Shown here: positions 33,794 to 44,387 of the stretch, piece by piece
How the letters are laid out: each line of letters starts with the position of its first letter
Numbering within the stretch: position 1 is the first letter of the stretch
DNA from: Macrosoma leucophasiata
Taxonomy: Eukaryota > Arthropoda > Insecta > Lepidoptera > Hedylidae
Reading direction: 5' to 3'
Length of the DNA: 64,000 bases
Assembly (NCBI GenBank): GCA_036365455.1
Contig: JAWQUS010000003.1
Span: 5,786,001 to 5,850,000, forward strand
Notes under the pieces: generated by a model
Databases searched by the model: none
Told to the model about the DNA's origin: nothing
The model's input: the letters and a program-made list of their open reading frames with translations, nothing else
Program-made: the position numbers and the translations under genes

Positions 33794-34008
33794 TTCTATT
33801 ATATCGGTTGCCTATCTAGCATGGTTGGCAATAGATGGCGCTACTGCTACCATAAAGCAAGGCAATAAATGTGAAGGAAAGATTTGACAAATCGGGCAGG
33901 ACTTCAGTAGCTCAATTGGAAGAGCGGCTGGACTAGATTCCCAGTAGGCCGCGAGTTCGAGTCTCGCCTGAAGTCAAATTTTTCTTTCCATTTTTCTTTA
34001 AAATAAAA
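33794..34008 (+). mobile_element. family T retroposon inserted in the Tc1 end
   Basis: The 11-bp word TATTAGGGACA occurs at 33783-33793 and 34009-34019, a clean target-site duplication made from the Tc1 terminal repeat. The 215-bp insert has about 106 bp of leader (with GGCAATAGATGGCGCTACTG), a tRNA-like core at 33900-33975 (8-bp acceptor GACTTCAG/CTGAAGTC, D stem GCTC/GAGC, T arm GCGAG/CTCGC) and a T-rich then A-rich tail. The anticodon loop is not of normal size. Having a tRNA in the middle, not at the 5' end, is unusual for a SINE. A second copy is at 50218-50411. Confidence 0.85.
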
Positions 34009-34201
34009 TATTAGGGACAGTATCAATATTCATGATTTTTCAACTTTAATCGGTTATCAGTCACAAACGATTAGTTGTAAGTCCCTTATATATTTTTTAT
34101 ATGTATCTGTATTCTCTTGGGATTACATGAAATACACAAAAAATACAAAACTGTTCTATATTATTTTATTGATTAAAATTAATGAAGGTGAAAAATAAAA
34201 T

Positions 34202-35287
34202 TTAATATTTTGTGATACCACCCTTTGCTGCAATGAGAGCTTCTAGGCGTCGCGGCATGCTCTCTATGCATATTTTTGCATCTTCCTTTAATATTTGGGT
34301 TATGATGCCATTCTCTGATCAAAGATTCGATCAGCTGCCCTCCTGTTTGGTAGTGATAACTTCTATGGCGATAGCCCGCTTGGTGAGTTGCCACATGTTT
34401 TCGATGGGATTCATATCTGGCGAATTCCCTGGCCACGGCAAAACAGTGACATTTTTTTCAGCCAGCAAAGCAGTAACACTTCTACCTTTGTGGCATGGTG
34501 CCGAGTTATGCATAAAAATAAACTGATCATCATCAGGGAACCATTCATTAACCTGCGGCAGTAATCGGGTTTATAGTACTCGCTTGTACTGGTCTTGTCT
34601 CATTGTCCCTTCCACAATGTATAGGCGCCCCATGCCTTTGGCTGAGATTACAGACCACACCATAACACTAACCGGATGTTTGACCCTCTCTACGATGCAA
34701 TCGACGTGGAATTTTTCACCAGGGCGTCGTCTTACAACGTTGATTCATCGGAAAAGCATACCCGTAAATTCATAGAATAATTAGTAGAAATCAGTTAGGT
34801 CATGCAATGCATTATTTCAAAAGGTAGTACTTACGCGACCCCAGTCTGCAACAGTCATATTTCGATGTTCTGTAGACCATTGGAGTCGTTTCTTTTTCAT
34901 AGTCTCAGTCAGGCGAGGTTTTTTGCAAGGCCGCCGTCCCATCAGATTTTCTTCGCCCAACCGCCTGCGCATTGTCCTCTCCGAAATATTCACACCCTCG
35001 TTATTTATCATTGTTGTCAAGCACGCAACGCTCTTTTTACGGTTTTTGAGGCAGATGTTTCTGATTTTTCGATCCGTACGAGGTGTGGTTATCCTTTTTC
35101 TGCCACATTTGCCTACACGATTTGCCTCAAGAGGCTTGTTATGGTCAATTTTATTTTTTATTCTATTGACCACAGACTTCGAAAGACCCGCAATAGCTGC
35201 TATGTGCCTCTGGAAATGTGTGGAGTGAAGTAGCAACGTTTGTATCTCTCTACATTTTCTTGGAGACGTGTCCATAGCCTTACCCAT
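34202..35287 (-). pseudogene. Tc1-family transposase, inactivated
   Basis: It starts at an ATG at 35287 and runs 157 codons open. The first part is a helix-turn-helix region (HIAAIAGLSKSVVNRIKNKI; then GKCGRKR, a typical GRPR-like linker). The DDE region follows: FSDEST at about 34742-34755, a FMHNSAPCH block at about 34493-34515, and PDMNPIENMW at 34391-34420. Spacing between the second and third catalytic positions is 34, as in Tc1 (DD34E). The second acidic residue is Asn where Asp is expected. The frame is broken near 34817, by a stop (near 34570), and twice after 34345, yet the family C-terminus ALIAAKGGITKY and its stop are still visible. A 70-bp stretch after DWGRV starts GTAAGT and holds CTAAC, like an intron, but no AG acceptor fits. 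Confidence 0.9.
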
Positions 35288-35589
35288 TCTAAAAAGTAGA
35301 AAATTTGAGGTTATCACAGCCAACCAGTAATAACATGCAAAATCATAGATAAAACATAGCAAAAGCATTGTTATACGGAGTATTACTTACATTTTAATTA
35401 TTCAACACACAAAAGTCGGTTAAAACTAAAGAAAAAAAAAAACGAAAACCTGCAAACCGCGCTTTTTTAACAGATGATGACATAATAAGCAAAAACGTCA
35501 CCCAATCGAAAATTGTCGCACGTATCCTGTGTTGCCACTTGACAAAACCAATAACAATGATACCAGTAGCTATAGCAGATAATATAACC

Positions 35590-36000
35590 CTTTAAAAATC
35601 ACATAATCTATACTTATAATAAAACTGTAGAAGTGTAAATTCTGTACATTAAAAATATTAAAAAAATAAATACCAGGGGATGTTACTAGATCGATACCGA
35701 ACCCAAATATGTGATTAGAAAAAAAATTGTCTGTCTGTCTGTCTGTCTGTTTGTTCAAGCATCACAGAAAAACTACCGGTCTGATTACAATGAAACTTGG
35801 TATGATTATACTTTAACCTTTGGCGCACAACACTGGGTACTTTTTATCCCGGAAAAATGTCTGTTTGTCTGTATGTTTGTGCACGCTAATATCAGAAACG
35901 GATTATTCGATTTGCAAATTTCACTAATATATTGTGGTAAGTTTCACTTAACATTTAGTGTTTGTGAATCGGTTCAGAAATAAAAAGTTATGTCATTTTA
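35590..36000 (+). repeat. GTCTGTCTG-linked repeat inside the Tc1 element
   Basis: It contains TGTCTGTCTGTCTGTCTGTT, ACTACCGGTCTGATTACAATG and AAACTTGGTATGATTATAC, a layout shared by many lepidopteran short elements. The limits are uncertain. Confidence 0.55.
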
Positions 36001-36047
36001 AAGAATCATATCGAATATTTTTAAGCCATTCTATATCTTAGTTCTAT

Positions 36048-36260
36048 TTTTTAGGGGGTTTCGTACCTAAATGGTAAAAATGTACCCTACGGATAACTAA
36101 TCCTCCGCTGTCTGTCTGCCTGTCCGTTCGTCCGTCTGTCACCAGCCTGTATCTCATAAATAGTGATAGCTAGAAAGTTAACATTTACACAAAGTATGTA
36201 TTTCTGATACTGAACAATCATATTTTTTCTCACGTGGACGAAGTCGCGGGCACAGCTAGT
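36048..36260 (+). repeat. composite repeat ending in CTAGT
   Basis: 36048-36200 begins GGGGGTTTCGTACC and carries a GTCTGTCTGCCTGTCC stretch. 36205-36260 then repeats exactly the last 50-odd bases of the element at 17698-18253, ending GCGGGCACAGCTAGT. Confidence 0.75.
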
Positions 36261-36350
36261 TTAATCAATATAACGTAATCAACTATAAATTACGTGAATA
36301 CGAGTACTGTCCCTAATAATTTGGCCACCCACTGTATTGCAATCTAGTTC

Positions 36351-36734
36351 TTAATAATTATTAAGGTATTGTATGTGTATAAGATTGTAATCTGTTTTGT
36401 AATGATTGTATAATAAAACTAAGTAGCCTAAGTTCTTTAACTGTATGCACATATTGACCTTGCTAGTGAATAAACTAGCACATGTCGCACTGTTATAGCA
36501 GATGAAGCCATCAGCCGCATAATTCCGCGAGAGTATTTGGCACGCCATGTCACGGACTTTGCGTTTATTAAGTCTGGTCCACATTACAATGGCACAGTCT
36601 AGTGCGTCAAATTTAAATCCATGGAATTGTGGGCAATATGAGAAGCAACAAATATCATAGCTATTCTCATTTCTTAAGAAATACGTGCGATTCACAACGG
36701 TAGTATCTAATTGATTGATAAATTTTATGCCCAT
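36351..36734 (-). CDS. unidentified 127-codon ORF
   Basis: An ATG at 36734 with G at -3 and G at +4 opens 127 codons, and the frame is open upstream to 36803. The protein is mixed in composition with ten cysteines, including the cluster NSYDICCFSYCPQFHGF, and a basic RLNKRKVRDMACQ segment. There is no signal peptide, membrane segment or family motif that I recognise. It lies 16 bp outside the right end of the Tc1 element, so it is not part of it. It could be an exon (a stop-flanked CTTAG precedes 36803), an old insertion, or a chance ORF. Composition argues mildly for coding. Confidence 0.3.
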   Translation of the reverse strand: MGIKFINQLDTTVVNRTYFLRNENSYDICCFSYCPQFHGFKFDALDCAIVMWTRLNKRKVRDMACQILSRNYAADGFICYNSATCASLFTSKVNMCIQLKNLGYLVLLYNHYKTDYNLIHIQYLNNY

Positions 36735-36908
36735 ATCAGGTAGAATGTTCTCCTCAGTTAACGTTTGACCACTACCTTTTGAATTCGCTAATAAAATTAA
36801 CGCCTAAGACTTCCATCTTGACATGCAATCTTACGTTGAACAGTACTGCGATGCACATTGCGTCACGTAATCCTAACTTGTTCTTTAAACATTCCATTTA
36901 GACATTTA

Positions 36909-37970
36909 ACTTTACTAATGGAAATAACTGTATCAATCCAAATAAATCAAACAATATAACAATTCGATGTTTAATGGATAGAGGTAAATGTTAAATGTAG
37001 TGGTTATATTTCCTTTGGTCAAATGCAAATCAACAACGATGCTGCCGCACGAGGCCAACGATAGCTTCCGCACCACGATTTGGCACGCGCTGTCATCACA
37101 AACGTGTTTATTGTCATCTCAAACGGCTGTTTTGTTAATCATAACAGAAATGTTTGCGTCCCTCGGTAAATGTAAGTTTGATTTACTGCTTGTATTTTGG
37201 ACATTCACTTATAACTTTGATACTACATATAAAAATTATGTCAACTGTGCAATTTGCTTTACCCCAGATGGTTTTTATTTGCTACTGTTATGTCCATATC
37301 TAGGAGAATATTCTTTCTTACTTCTAACATTGTTACTTTAGTAACAAAAATAATTGTGTCAGCCCTTCCCAAGTGCCACATGCCTAAATATAATTTGTTT
37401 CAGAATAAATCAAACAATATAACGATTATATATATTTTTAATGGTGGTAGAGCTCCAGTGACGGAGCTCGCGGGCGTTGGCACCACCGCATTACGTAATA
37501 TACTTGCCGCTAAATGATAGTGTTCAGCACTATCGTGTACCGGTCAGGTGGTAATGTACGGCCCTGTAATTTCCGGCACAGAGGCACTATACCTTAGGCC
37601 TGAGAAGTGGTAACGCGTCTGCATTTTGACCTCTGGTCTTAGTGTGGGTGTTTATAGGCTGCAGTCATCACTTAAAATCAATGTGAACTGCATGCGTTTT
37701 GCCATTTACATTATATAAAAAAAAATTACGATTCGACGTTTGATGAATTAAGTCAAATATAAACCGCAGTGGTTATATTTTCTTTTGGCAAATGTAAATC
37801 AGCAATGATGCTGCCCGCGGCTACCGCACGAGGCCAGCGATAGCTTCCGCACCACGGTTTGGCACACGTTGTCATCACAAACGTGTTTATTGTCATCTCA
37901 AACGGCCTTTGCTTGTAAATCATTTGCATTCACGGTTTGCATTACACAACGTACAGAAATGTTTTCGTCC
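36909..37970. repeat. tandem duplication of about 430-460 bp, split by a repeat insertion
   Basis: AATAAATCAAACAATATAAC occurs at 36942 and 37405. GATAGCTTCCGCACCACG and ACAAACGTGTTTATTGTCAT occur at about 37060-37125 and 37825-37900. The second copy is opened by a family A insertion (37438-37727) flanked by ACGATT on both sides, so the duplication is older than that insertion. Confidence 0.8.
37438..37727 (+). repeat. family A repeat, full length
   Basis: It runs from GGTGGTAGAGCTCCAGTGAC through GCCGCTAAATGATAGTGTTC, TTTCCGGCACAGAGGC and ATCAATGTGAACTGCATG to a 9-A run. ACGATT directly repeats on both flanks, consistent with a short target-site duplication. This is one of the best full copies. 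Confidence 0.9.
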
Positions 37971-37981
37971 CTTTTATAAAA

Positions 37982-38180
37982 ACGTAACTTCACGCCTATA
38001 ATCCCCGAAGGGGTAGGCAGAGGTAAATGCTTACATTCAAGCATACATACACGGTTCAACACAAACACCCATGGTTTGCCGGTTACGTTTTGGCCCATGT
38101 AACAGGTGGCGAGCCTGTTGACATCTCCGGGCACATTACCAAACTTCGAGGTACTGGGAAATTTCCGGAAAATGGAAAAA
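37982..38180 (-). repeat. family B SINE-like repeat, long copy
   Basis: On the minus strand: GGTAATGTGCCCGGAGATGT, GCTCGCCACCTGTTACATGG, CAAAACGTAACCGGCAAACC, CTCTGCCTACCCCTTCGGGG and GGCGTGAAGTTACG. The upstream TTTCCGGAAAATTTCCCAGT block is shared with the tRNA-headed copies at 50755 and 59640. Confidence 0.85.
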
Positions 38181-38199
38181 TCCCAATAATAATATAAAG

Positions 38200-39153
38200 G
38201 ACTATAAGTACACGAAGTGGGTAGTAAACATTTTCAACGGAGAAGCAATGGACGAAAGTCAAAGCTATCGAGCGAAACTCTGGAACTGATGAGGAAAAGA
38301 CGTGAGGCACCAGGTATACAAACATCCGAGCGGATAAACTTGAACAAGAAGGTGAAGAAATGTATCAGGCACGATGTACGTCTTTACAACACAGACGTAA
38401 TCTGCAAGGCAATTGACCAAAATAAAGGTTCATAAGTCTTCGCTAAAACCTACACCTCTTCTCTTTCGACAAAGCTCACGACTGCTCAAGGCCAATCGAT
38501 AACCTCGAAACCAGAAATACTTGCAGAAATCGGAAAATTCTACGAAGATCTTTATGCCCAGAGAACTCTACAACCTGACACTCGTAATGTGGATGACCCA
38601 AGATCCAAATTGACTCGACATTATACGGATGAGCTTCCGAACTTTGATCCAAGCGAGATTGGAATAGCACTTTAGCAGCTTAAAAATAACAAAGCTCCAA
38701 GGGAGGATGGAGTTACAACAGAACTCATGAAAGCCGGAGGAATGCCTTTACTCAAGGAACTGGTTAAGCTTTTTAACTCCGTCCTTCATTCGGGTTCTAT
38801 TCCGGAAACTTGGAGTAAGAGTATCGTGGTACTCTTCTTCAAAAAAGGAAATAATACTCAGTAGAAAAACTACCGTCCGATATATCTCCTAAGTCACATA
38901 TATAAGCTTTTCTCGAGAGTTATCACCAATCGTCTCGCCCGTAGACTTAATGAGTTACAGCCACCGGAGCAGGCTGGGTTTCGTAAAGGCTACAGTACCG
39001 TAGACCACATCCATACTCTAAGACAGATTATTAAAAAAACTGAGGAATCTAACCAGCCTCTATGTCTGGCGTTTGTGGACTACGAGAAAGCTTTTGATTC
39101 CATCGAGACTTAAGCTGTTCTGGACTCTTTGCGGAGATGTGAAGTTATTTATT
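38200..39153 (+). pseudogene. RTE-clade LINE, reverse-transcriptase fragment
   Basis: One continuous frame runs about 310 codons with four in-frame stops (38433, 38673, 38862, 39111) and no frameshift. It shows LKNNKAPREDGVTTELMKAG (template-binding lead-in), PETWSKSIVVLFFKKGN, KNYRPIYLLSHIYKLFSRV (RT block 1-2), PPEQAGFRKGYSTVDHIHTL and the catalytic block A FVDYEKAFDSIE. Those words are characteristic of RTE-clade LINEs. It stops before the YADD block, so both ends are missing. The few changes in one unbroken frame indicate a moderately old, simply truncated copy. Confidence 0.92.
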
Positions 39154-39309
39154 AATTTACACTTTCATGCACACAAAAAATTATACATGAGGACACGGAT
39201 TTAATGATTAATAGCATTCAGTCTTGTTGTGTAATATAATAGGTTAAAAATTGTTATTAGCAAAATGAATTACAATCCTTGATATAACAAGAATTTTCAT
39301 TTATAATAT

Positions 39310-39812
39310 ATTTATTTTTAATGTCTGAAGGTTGACATACAAGCAAACGGGCCACCTGATGGAAAGTGGTCACCGTCGCCTATGAACATTTGCAACACCA
39401 GGGGAGTTGCCAACGCGCTGCCAACCCCGAAGGACTCTTTTGACGCCATTTTTGAAGAGCCCCATATTGTAGCACCTAGGGAACACCTCAGAGGGAAGTT
39501 CATTCCACAATTTACACGTTCTGGACAAGAACGAACGTGAAAACCGCACCGTTGAGCACTGCCAGGTGTCCAGTTGGTGAGGGTGGAACTTGCAGCACTC
39601 ATCATTGTAGAGACGGTACAACACGCGCAGACTCCCAATGTCTCTGCGCAGGCTCAGATGGCGCATTTTTGTAGGGAGTCAAGTGGACCAAGCTGGTTTT
39701 TGGGGGCTCCCGCCCACAAATGAGAGCAGTATTCCAGATGGGGCCGCACTTGGGCCTTATAAAGCTGTAGTAGCTGCCCCGATGTGAAATACTGCCTCGC
39801 TTTGTTATAATA
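39310..39812 (-). pseudogene. Jockey/CR1-like LINE, C-terminal end
   Basis: The minus strand reads LLQLYKAQVRPHLEYCSHLW, then after a frameshift near 39665 MRHLSLRRDIGSLRVLYRLY, SRSFLSRTCKLWNELPSEVF and YNMGLFKNGVKRVLRG, ending RVGNSPGVANVHRRR with a stop at 39370. This Y-AQVRP-LEYCS-LW ... LWN-LP block is the usual C-terminus of Jockey/CR1 LINE proteins. Another fragment of it lies at 3105-3310. The reverse transcriptase proper is absent. Confidence 0.9.
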
Positions 39813-39840
39813 ATAATATTTTTGTTGGGGTAATTTACTT

Positions 39841-39945
39841 AATGCTAAATGTCAGTATTCAGCGTTGTTGTGTTCTGTCTAGGTGGCAATGTAATTTCCG
39901 GCACGGGAGCATTAAAGCTTAGGCCTCAGGAATGGCAACCTTTCA
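39841..39945 (+). repeat. family A fragment
   Basis: GCTAAATGTCAGTATTCAGC, TGTAATTTCCGGCACGGGAG and CTTAGGCCTCAGGAATGGCA are diverged middle blocks of family A. Confidence 0.75.
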
Positions 39946-40740
39946 CATTATGTTGATGTTTAAAGGTATTCAAATTAGATTAAAGTATTCAATTACCATC
40001 AATCAACTTTATGCTTGATCGCTGTTTTCGTGATTTAAACAAATATAATAAATGGAATAACGATATACCTAGTAATGGAAAGTTTACAACAAGATTGGTG
40101 GGTTACAACCTATTTAATGAGGGCTTTGTAAAATGATAAATGAAGTCATTTCTTTTTCATAACACATGCGAGTAAATATAAAAATTAAAGGTAAACGAAA
40201 CGGTACATACCCCAATTCAATTTTTTCTTTCCATTGTTTTTTCTTTTTCTAAAGATACGTTTTAATGAAACTTCAACATAGCCTTCATTTTACGAAAGTC
40301 AGCCGATGGGGAAATTTACAATTACCAAGCAGTATACCTATACTAATCAAAATCGATGACTTTAATTTCCGGAAAAATGTTATAGATCAAGATATGAATA
40401 ATGGAGTTCATGGTATGGAACGCTAGTTAAGGAATATAGTTTACTTTAAACACACCATCATTACATTAACAACGACCCGGTTAATCCAGTTATATGGTTT
40501 CCCATTTTTAGGCGGACTTTATTATGACTAGATACTCATACTCAAACTTTTTTTATTCCAGAACATATGCCTATGGATTCGTCCATTCGTGTCATATTTA
40601 TTTTTTAGTGATTAAGTTTCTTTTTGACCCCTTCTCACTGGTGAATAGTACGATAAATAATTTAGATATCTCACTGCCCTGCACTCACTGATATCTCACT
40701 TGTGAGGTTTCGTATTTTTTTCCAAACCACTTCATTATAT
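39946..40740. other. no recognised gene
   Basis: 40225-40270 (TTCAATTTTTTCTTTCCATTG) resembles the tail of family T. Otherwise unassigned AT-rich DNA. Confidence 0.45.
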
Positions 40741-40815
40741 ATCTTCACGCCAGGTCCCCATGGGGTAGGCAGAGAGCGTAAAGTTCCAAATATCCCGTAT
40801 TTGTACATACCTCTC
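40741..40815 (-). pseudogene. LINE C 3' terminus fragment
   Basis: ATCTTCACGCCAGGTCCCC and GGGGTAGGCAGAGAGCG are the reversed last codons and stop of LINE C. Confidence 0.75.
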
Positions 40816-41190
40816 GTGCTACGTTTATTTGTTAACATCATTATCGTAATCTATTAAACAAATGAAAATAGTGTCTGTTTCTCTGTAGGTATATACTTAA
40901 ATAAATCTTGCCGTAATATAACGATTTACCCCCGGGTCTTGGTTGGGTTTCTCTACGCCTCGTGCCTTTATGAATATGATGATCTCATAATAATTACGAA
41001 AACAGCGGTCGCCGGACACCGCATATTATATTTTATGTGCCAACGTAAATAAGCAATAAAAACTTAGTGCGAAGTCTGGCGAAAATATGAAATGCGAGTA
41101 CTTCGCACTTTAATTTAAAAAGTTAAATAAGTATTGTTATTACTTACGTATGACTATTTAATTTAGAGTCGCTAAAATAGCGCTAAAATC
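40816..41190. other. no recognised feature
   Basis: AT-rich; nothing identified. Confidence 0.45.
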
Positions 41191-41426
41191 TCTACTATAT
41201 ATATTATACACACATATATATATATATACTATATATTATATTTTTATATAATATTATAAATGCGAAAGTAACTCTGTTTGTCTGTCTGTCTTGTTACCTT
41301 TTCACGTCCAAACGACAGAACCGATTTTAATGAAATTTGGTACAGAGATAGAGTTGACTTTGAGAAAGAACATAGGCTACTTTTTAAACGACATCCATGC
41401 AGGCGAAGCCGCGGGCAACAGCTAGT
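41191..41426 (+). mobile_element. CTAGT-ended short element
   Basis: A TA-rich lead, ATGCGAAAGTAACTCTGTTT, GTCTGTCTGTC, AACGACAGAACCGATTTTAA and the GC-rich end GCCGCGGGCAACAGCTAGT form the standard layout of a very common lepidopteran element. A truncated minus-strand relative is at 59020-59130. Confidence 0.8.
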
Positions 41427-41556
41427 ATTATATATTTTTTAGATTCTTTTGTTACCTACGAGCTCATTTAGAGAGAACTCAATTTTTTTCCAAGTGGCTG
41501 ACTTGCAATGATCAATAGGGAAAACGACCTAGTTTAACTCCTGAAATAAAAGTATC

Positions 41557-41775
41557 TTTACGGATTCATCTCGCGTATAACTAAACTAATTTTTAAAATC
41601 AATTATAAAAAAACCCGTGACTACGGTAGCTGAAAAACAACCGAGTAGTCGGGTTGGTTTTAAAAAAAAATTTAGTTTAATAAACGAGAGATATGTAATT
41701 CATGTGAACGTATAGAGCGTCATGGTCTTTGACCAAGCTCTTTAAATAAAAAAAAAGGAGAGATAAATCCGTAAA
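41557..41775. mobile_element. MITE family Q, copy 2
   Basis: The ends TTTACGGATTCATCTC and GAGAGATAAATCCGTAAA are inverted. The core CCCGTGACTACGGTAGCTG is the reverse of that in copy 1 (26204-26366). A partial relative lies at 59890-59965. Confidence 0.75.
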
Positions 41776-41844
41776 AATAGTGTTTATAAAACAACGAAAT
41801 ATTATTCACACCAATTCTTTGCGAAACTGATATAACGATCAGTC

Positions 41845-43560
41845 AGAATATTTCAGATAATAGATACAGATAGATACAGATAATTTATTGATAAAGTGTT
41901 AAGTTACATGTCAGGTTGTGCGTTACATTTTTATAATTATGAAAACAAAACAATTACATTTATTTTGTCTTACGCATAATACATTTTTCCATGTCATATT
42001 GTAATCAAAAATTATATTTATATGTAGCATTAATAATTAGAAAGAATAAGTAAATTAATTGGCAATAATGATAGTCGAAGATTAATTGATTAATTGTAAT
42101 TATAAGTATATAAATAAGTCAATATTATATTTAAAATTTATGAAATGTATTAATTAACAATTTGCGATTCATAAAATTCTTTTAGTGAGTAAAAAGACTT
42201 GTCGGTGAGCCACTTCCTCAATCTATTTTTAAATATAGTAGTAGAGTTTGCATTTTTCTTTATTGTGTCCGGCAGCCCGTTATATACTAAGGGTCCCATT
42301 ATGTACACTGACCTCTCCGATTTGCGAAGCTTATGTTCAGGTATAGCGAGGAGGTGGGCGCGCTTATTACTACGGAGCATAGAAAAAGATGGATTAACGC
42401 CTCTCGTTTTAAATATGTCTATATTTTCTTGGGTGAAAGGTGGGTTTCACCTTCAGAAACGCCTGCTATAGCACGGATCGCTCGTTTCTGCATTGAGAAA
42501 GTTCTGTCGACGTCCGCGGCTCGTGCCCAAAGCTCCACACCGTACGTAAGGGTGCTGTGGATGGTCGCATAGTAACATTGAATTACCGCAGACCGGGTCA
42601 CGGTGCCAGCAAGGCGGCATAACGCGTAGTATGTCTGGCTTAGTTTCGAGCAAAGTTCGTCGATATGATACTCCCAAGTGAGGCCGCTATCGATACGGAG
42701 GCCTAGCAGTTTTGTCGATTTGACTACCTGTAACGCTGTATCTCCGACGGTGATGTTATAATGAGGTAGAGTGTGACTGTTGAGTATGAAAGGTAGGACG
42801 CATGTTTTGTCTCTGTCTAGTTTCTGGACTACGGAATTTAATTTTTCTCTAGTAACCGACCGCTGGGTGCAGAAACAATGGCGGCCACGTCGTCAGCGTA
42901 CATTTAAACCTCTGCATCGGCTACTGCATTAGGTAAGTCATTTAACAGTAAGCTAAACAGGGTATTCGAAATGCATGATCCCTGTGGAACTCCCATGCTA
43001 TTTACCAGTTCTGATAATTTCAAACGACCCCTATCGCCAATCACTGTTTGTGTTCGTTCAGTCATAAAGGAGGAAAGTAACGACAGAGCCGGGCCGCGAA
43101 TCCCGTAAAAATTAAGTTTGTTTTCGATAAGGTGGTGATCGGCAGTGTCAAACGCGCGCGAGAGATCGCAGTATAGCATTGCCACGCATAGACCAGACTC
43201 GCGAGCGCTCAACACGCGCCACACCACCTCACGCACCAGGTCTGTGGTAGCGCGTCCGGATCTGTACGCGTATTGCCTATCGGAAATTAAATCTCGTCTC
43301 GCAATGAAAGACAGTAGCCTTTTATTTAGACCGGCTTCAAGAATCTTACTGATAGCGGGTACTAATGCTATCGGCTGGTACGATTTCATTTCTGTTTTAT
43401 TACCTTTTCTTTTATAAAGGGGAGATATTTTTACTTTTTTGAGAGGTGTTGGATATATACCCTCACGAATGCACATGTTAAACAGATGAGCTAAAACATT
43501 AGCGAGCGCTTTCGCAATCACCCGCAGCAGATTAGCAGAGATGCCGTAAATATCCGTACT
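41845..43560 (-). pseudogene. non-LTR retrotransposon, RT and C-terminus, inactivated
   Basis: The minus strand carries a reverse transcriptase: VLAHLFNMCIREGIYPTPLK, KSYQPIALVPAISKILEAGL, block A YCDLSRAFDTADHHLIENKL, block B MGVPQGSCISNTLFSLLLND and the catalytic YADD (42889-42900) directly preceded by an in-frame TAA (42904-42906). After a frameshift near 42840 the frame reads HYNITVGDTALQVVKSTKLL, RLAGTVTRSAVIQCYYATIH and YGVELWARAADVDRTFSMQK. A second shift near 42420 leads to NKRAHLLAIPEHKLRKSERS and a terminal stop at 42150. The endonuclease half is missing (5' truncation at about 43560). The 3' untranslated part runs left to about 41845. Block wording fits the Jockey/CR1 superfamily; the clade is not assigned. 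Confidence 0.92.
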
Positions 43561-43850
43561 TTTTTTGGGGCTATATATCTATGCACTATCATTATTATCT
43601 CATGTGGTGAGAAAAATAATACAACAACAGTAAATACTATAAAACAAATTGTATATCTTTTCTGTTCATCGAGCTGCAGGTAAATCCTCCTTCCTGTTGC
43701 TGAGAACAACAAAGTTTGGAAATGCGGGAAGTTTGCGCCAAAAATACATCGACGTAATTTTGGAGTCTTTGCAAACAACGCGAGACATCTAACTCAATTA
43801 AGGATTGTTTCTATACCAGGTGTATTAAATATAATGTAATATTTTACTGG
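43561..43850. other. no recognised feature
   Basis: Nothing identified between the truncated LINE and the family A fragment. Confidence 0.45.
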
Positions 43851-43957
43851 TGGTAGAGTGCTGGATCTCGAGGGCGTAGGCATAACTTATCTGCCGTTAA
43901 ATGTCAGTGTTGAGTATGATCGTGTTCCGACTACCTAGATGGTAATGTATGGTCCAC
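43851..43957 (+). repeat. family A 5' fragment
   Basis: GGTGGTAGAGTGCTGGATCT, CGAGGGCGTAGGCATAAC and GGTAATGTATGGTCC are the first blocks of family A, diverged. The 3' part is absent. Confidence 0.75.
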
Positions 43958-44017
43958 AAATCTATGTATGATTTTACGACAGGGAACTTATCTGGTATAT
44001 AATTTATTACATACTTA

Positions 44018-44375
44018 TAATAATAATAAAAATGGCAACTCATTATACGTCCCACTGCTGGGCACGAGTCTCTTCCCGTTTTTTGGGGGGGAGGGCTGGA
44101 GTTTACTCCACCACGCTGCTCCAATGCGGATTGGTGGAGGTGGGTGGGTTAGTGGCCATCCCGCTGTCGGATGTTTTCAAACCGCCCATAAGGCCTCCGA
44201 CAAGGTTTAACGACTGCTATCTATCGACGGCTTAACGTGCCCTCCGAAGCACGGAAACGCGCATTTAATTTGCCACTAGTGGTCACCCATCACACTACCC
44301 GACCGCGGCCGTAGTGCTTAACCGAGTAGATCGCTTATGATCTACTATAGCCGCCGGGCCATGCGTGCTTCATTC
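44018..44375 (-). mobile_element. 5S-rRNA-derived SINE, copy 2, with target-site duplication
   Basis: Read on the minus strand: GCATGGCCCGGCGGCTATAG, the 5S-like GTTAAGCACTACGGCCGCGG and GATGGGTGACCACTAG, the middle TTGTCGGAGGCCTTATGGGC, the tail CCCAGCAGTGGGACG and an (ATT)n run. ATTACATACTTA at 44006-44017 and again at 44376-44387 is a 12-bp target-site duplication. This copy lacks the internal inversion of copy 1 and shows the normal order. Confidence 0.9.
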
Positions 44376-44387
44376 ATTACATACTTA

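Larger units (their letters stand above)
33768..36334 (-). mobile_element. Tc1/mariner-type transposon, decayed, both ends present
   Basis: The left end GTGGGTGGCCAAATTATTAG (from 33769) and the right end CTAATAATTTGGCCACCCAC (to 36332) are exact inverse copies. TA lies at 33766-33767 and 36335-36336 as the expected target duplication. The element carries one transposase remnant on the minus strand (34202-35287), a tRNA-bearing insertion inside its left end (33794-34008), and GTCTGTCTG-linked repeat material in its right part (about 35590-36260). At 2567 bp it is larger than an intact Tc1 element because of these insertions. Confidence 0.92.

Noticed and set aside
33900..33975. Functional tRNA gene
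   Set aside because: The anticodon loop cannot be drawn with seven bases and a paired stem, and the sequence is inside a 215-bp insert with target-site duplication.
36988..37341. 117-codon plus-strand ORF as a gene
   Set aside because: It spans the first unit of a tandem duplication; the frame is not maintained in the second unit and no motif is visible.
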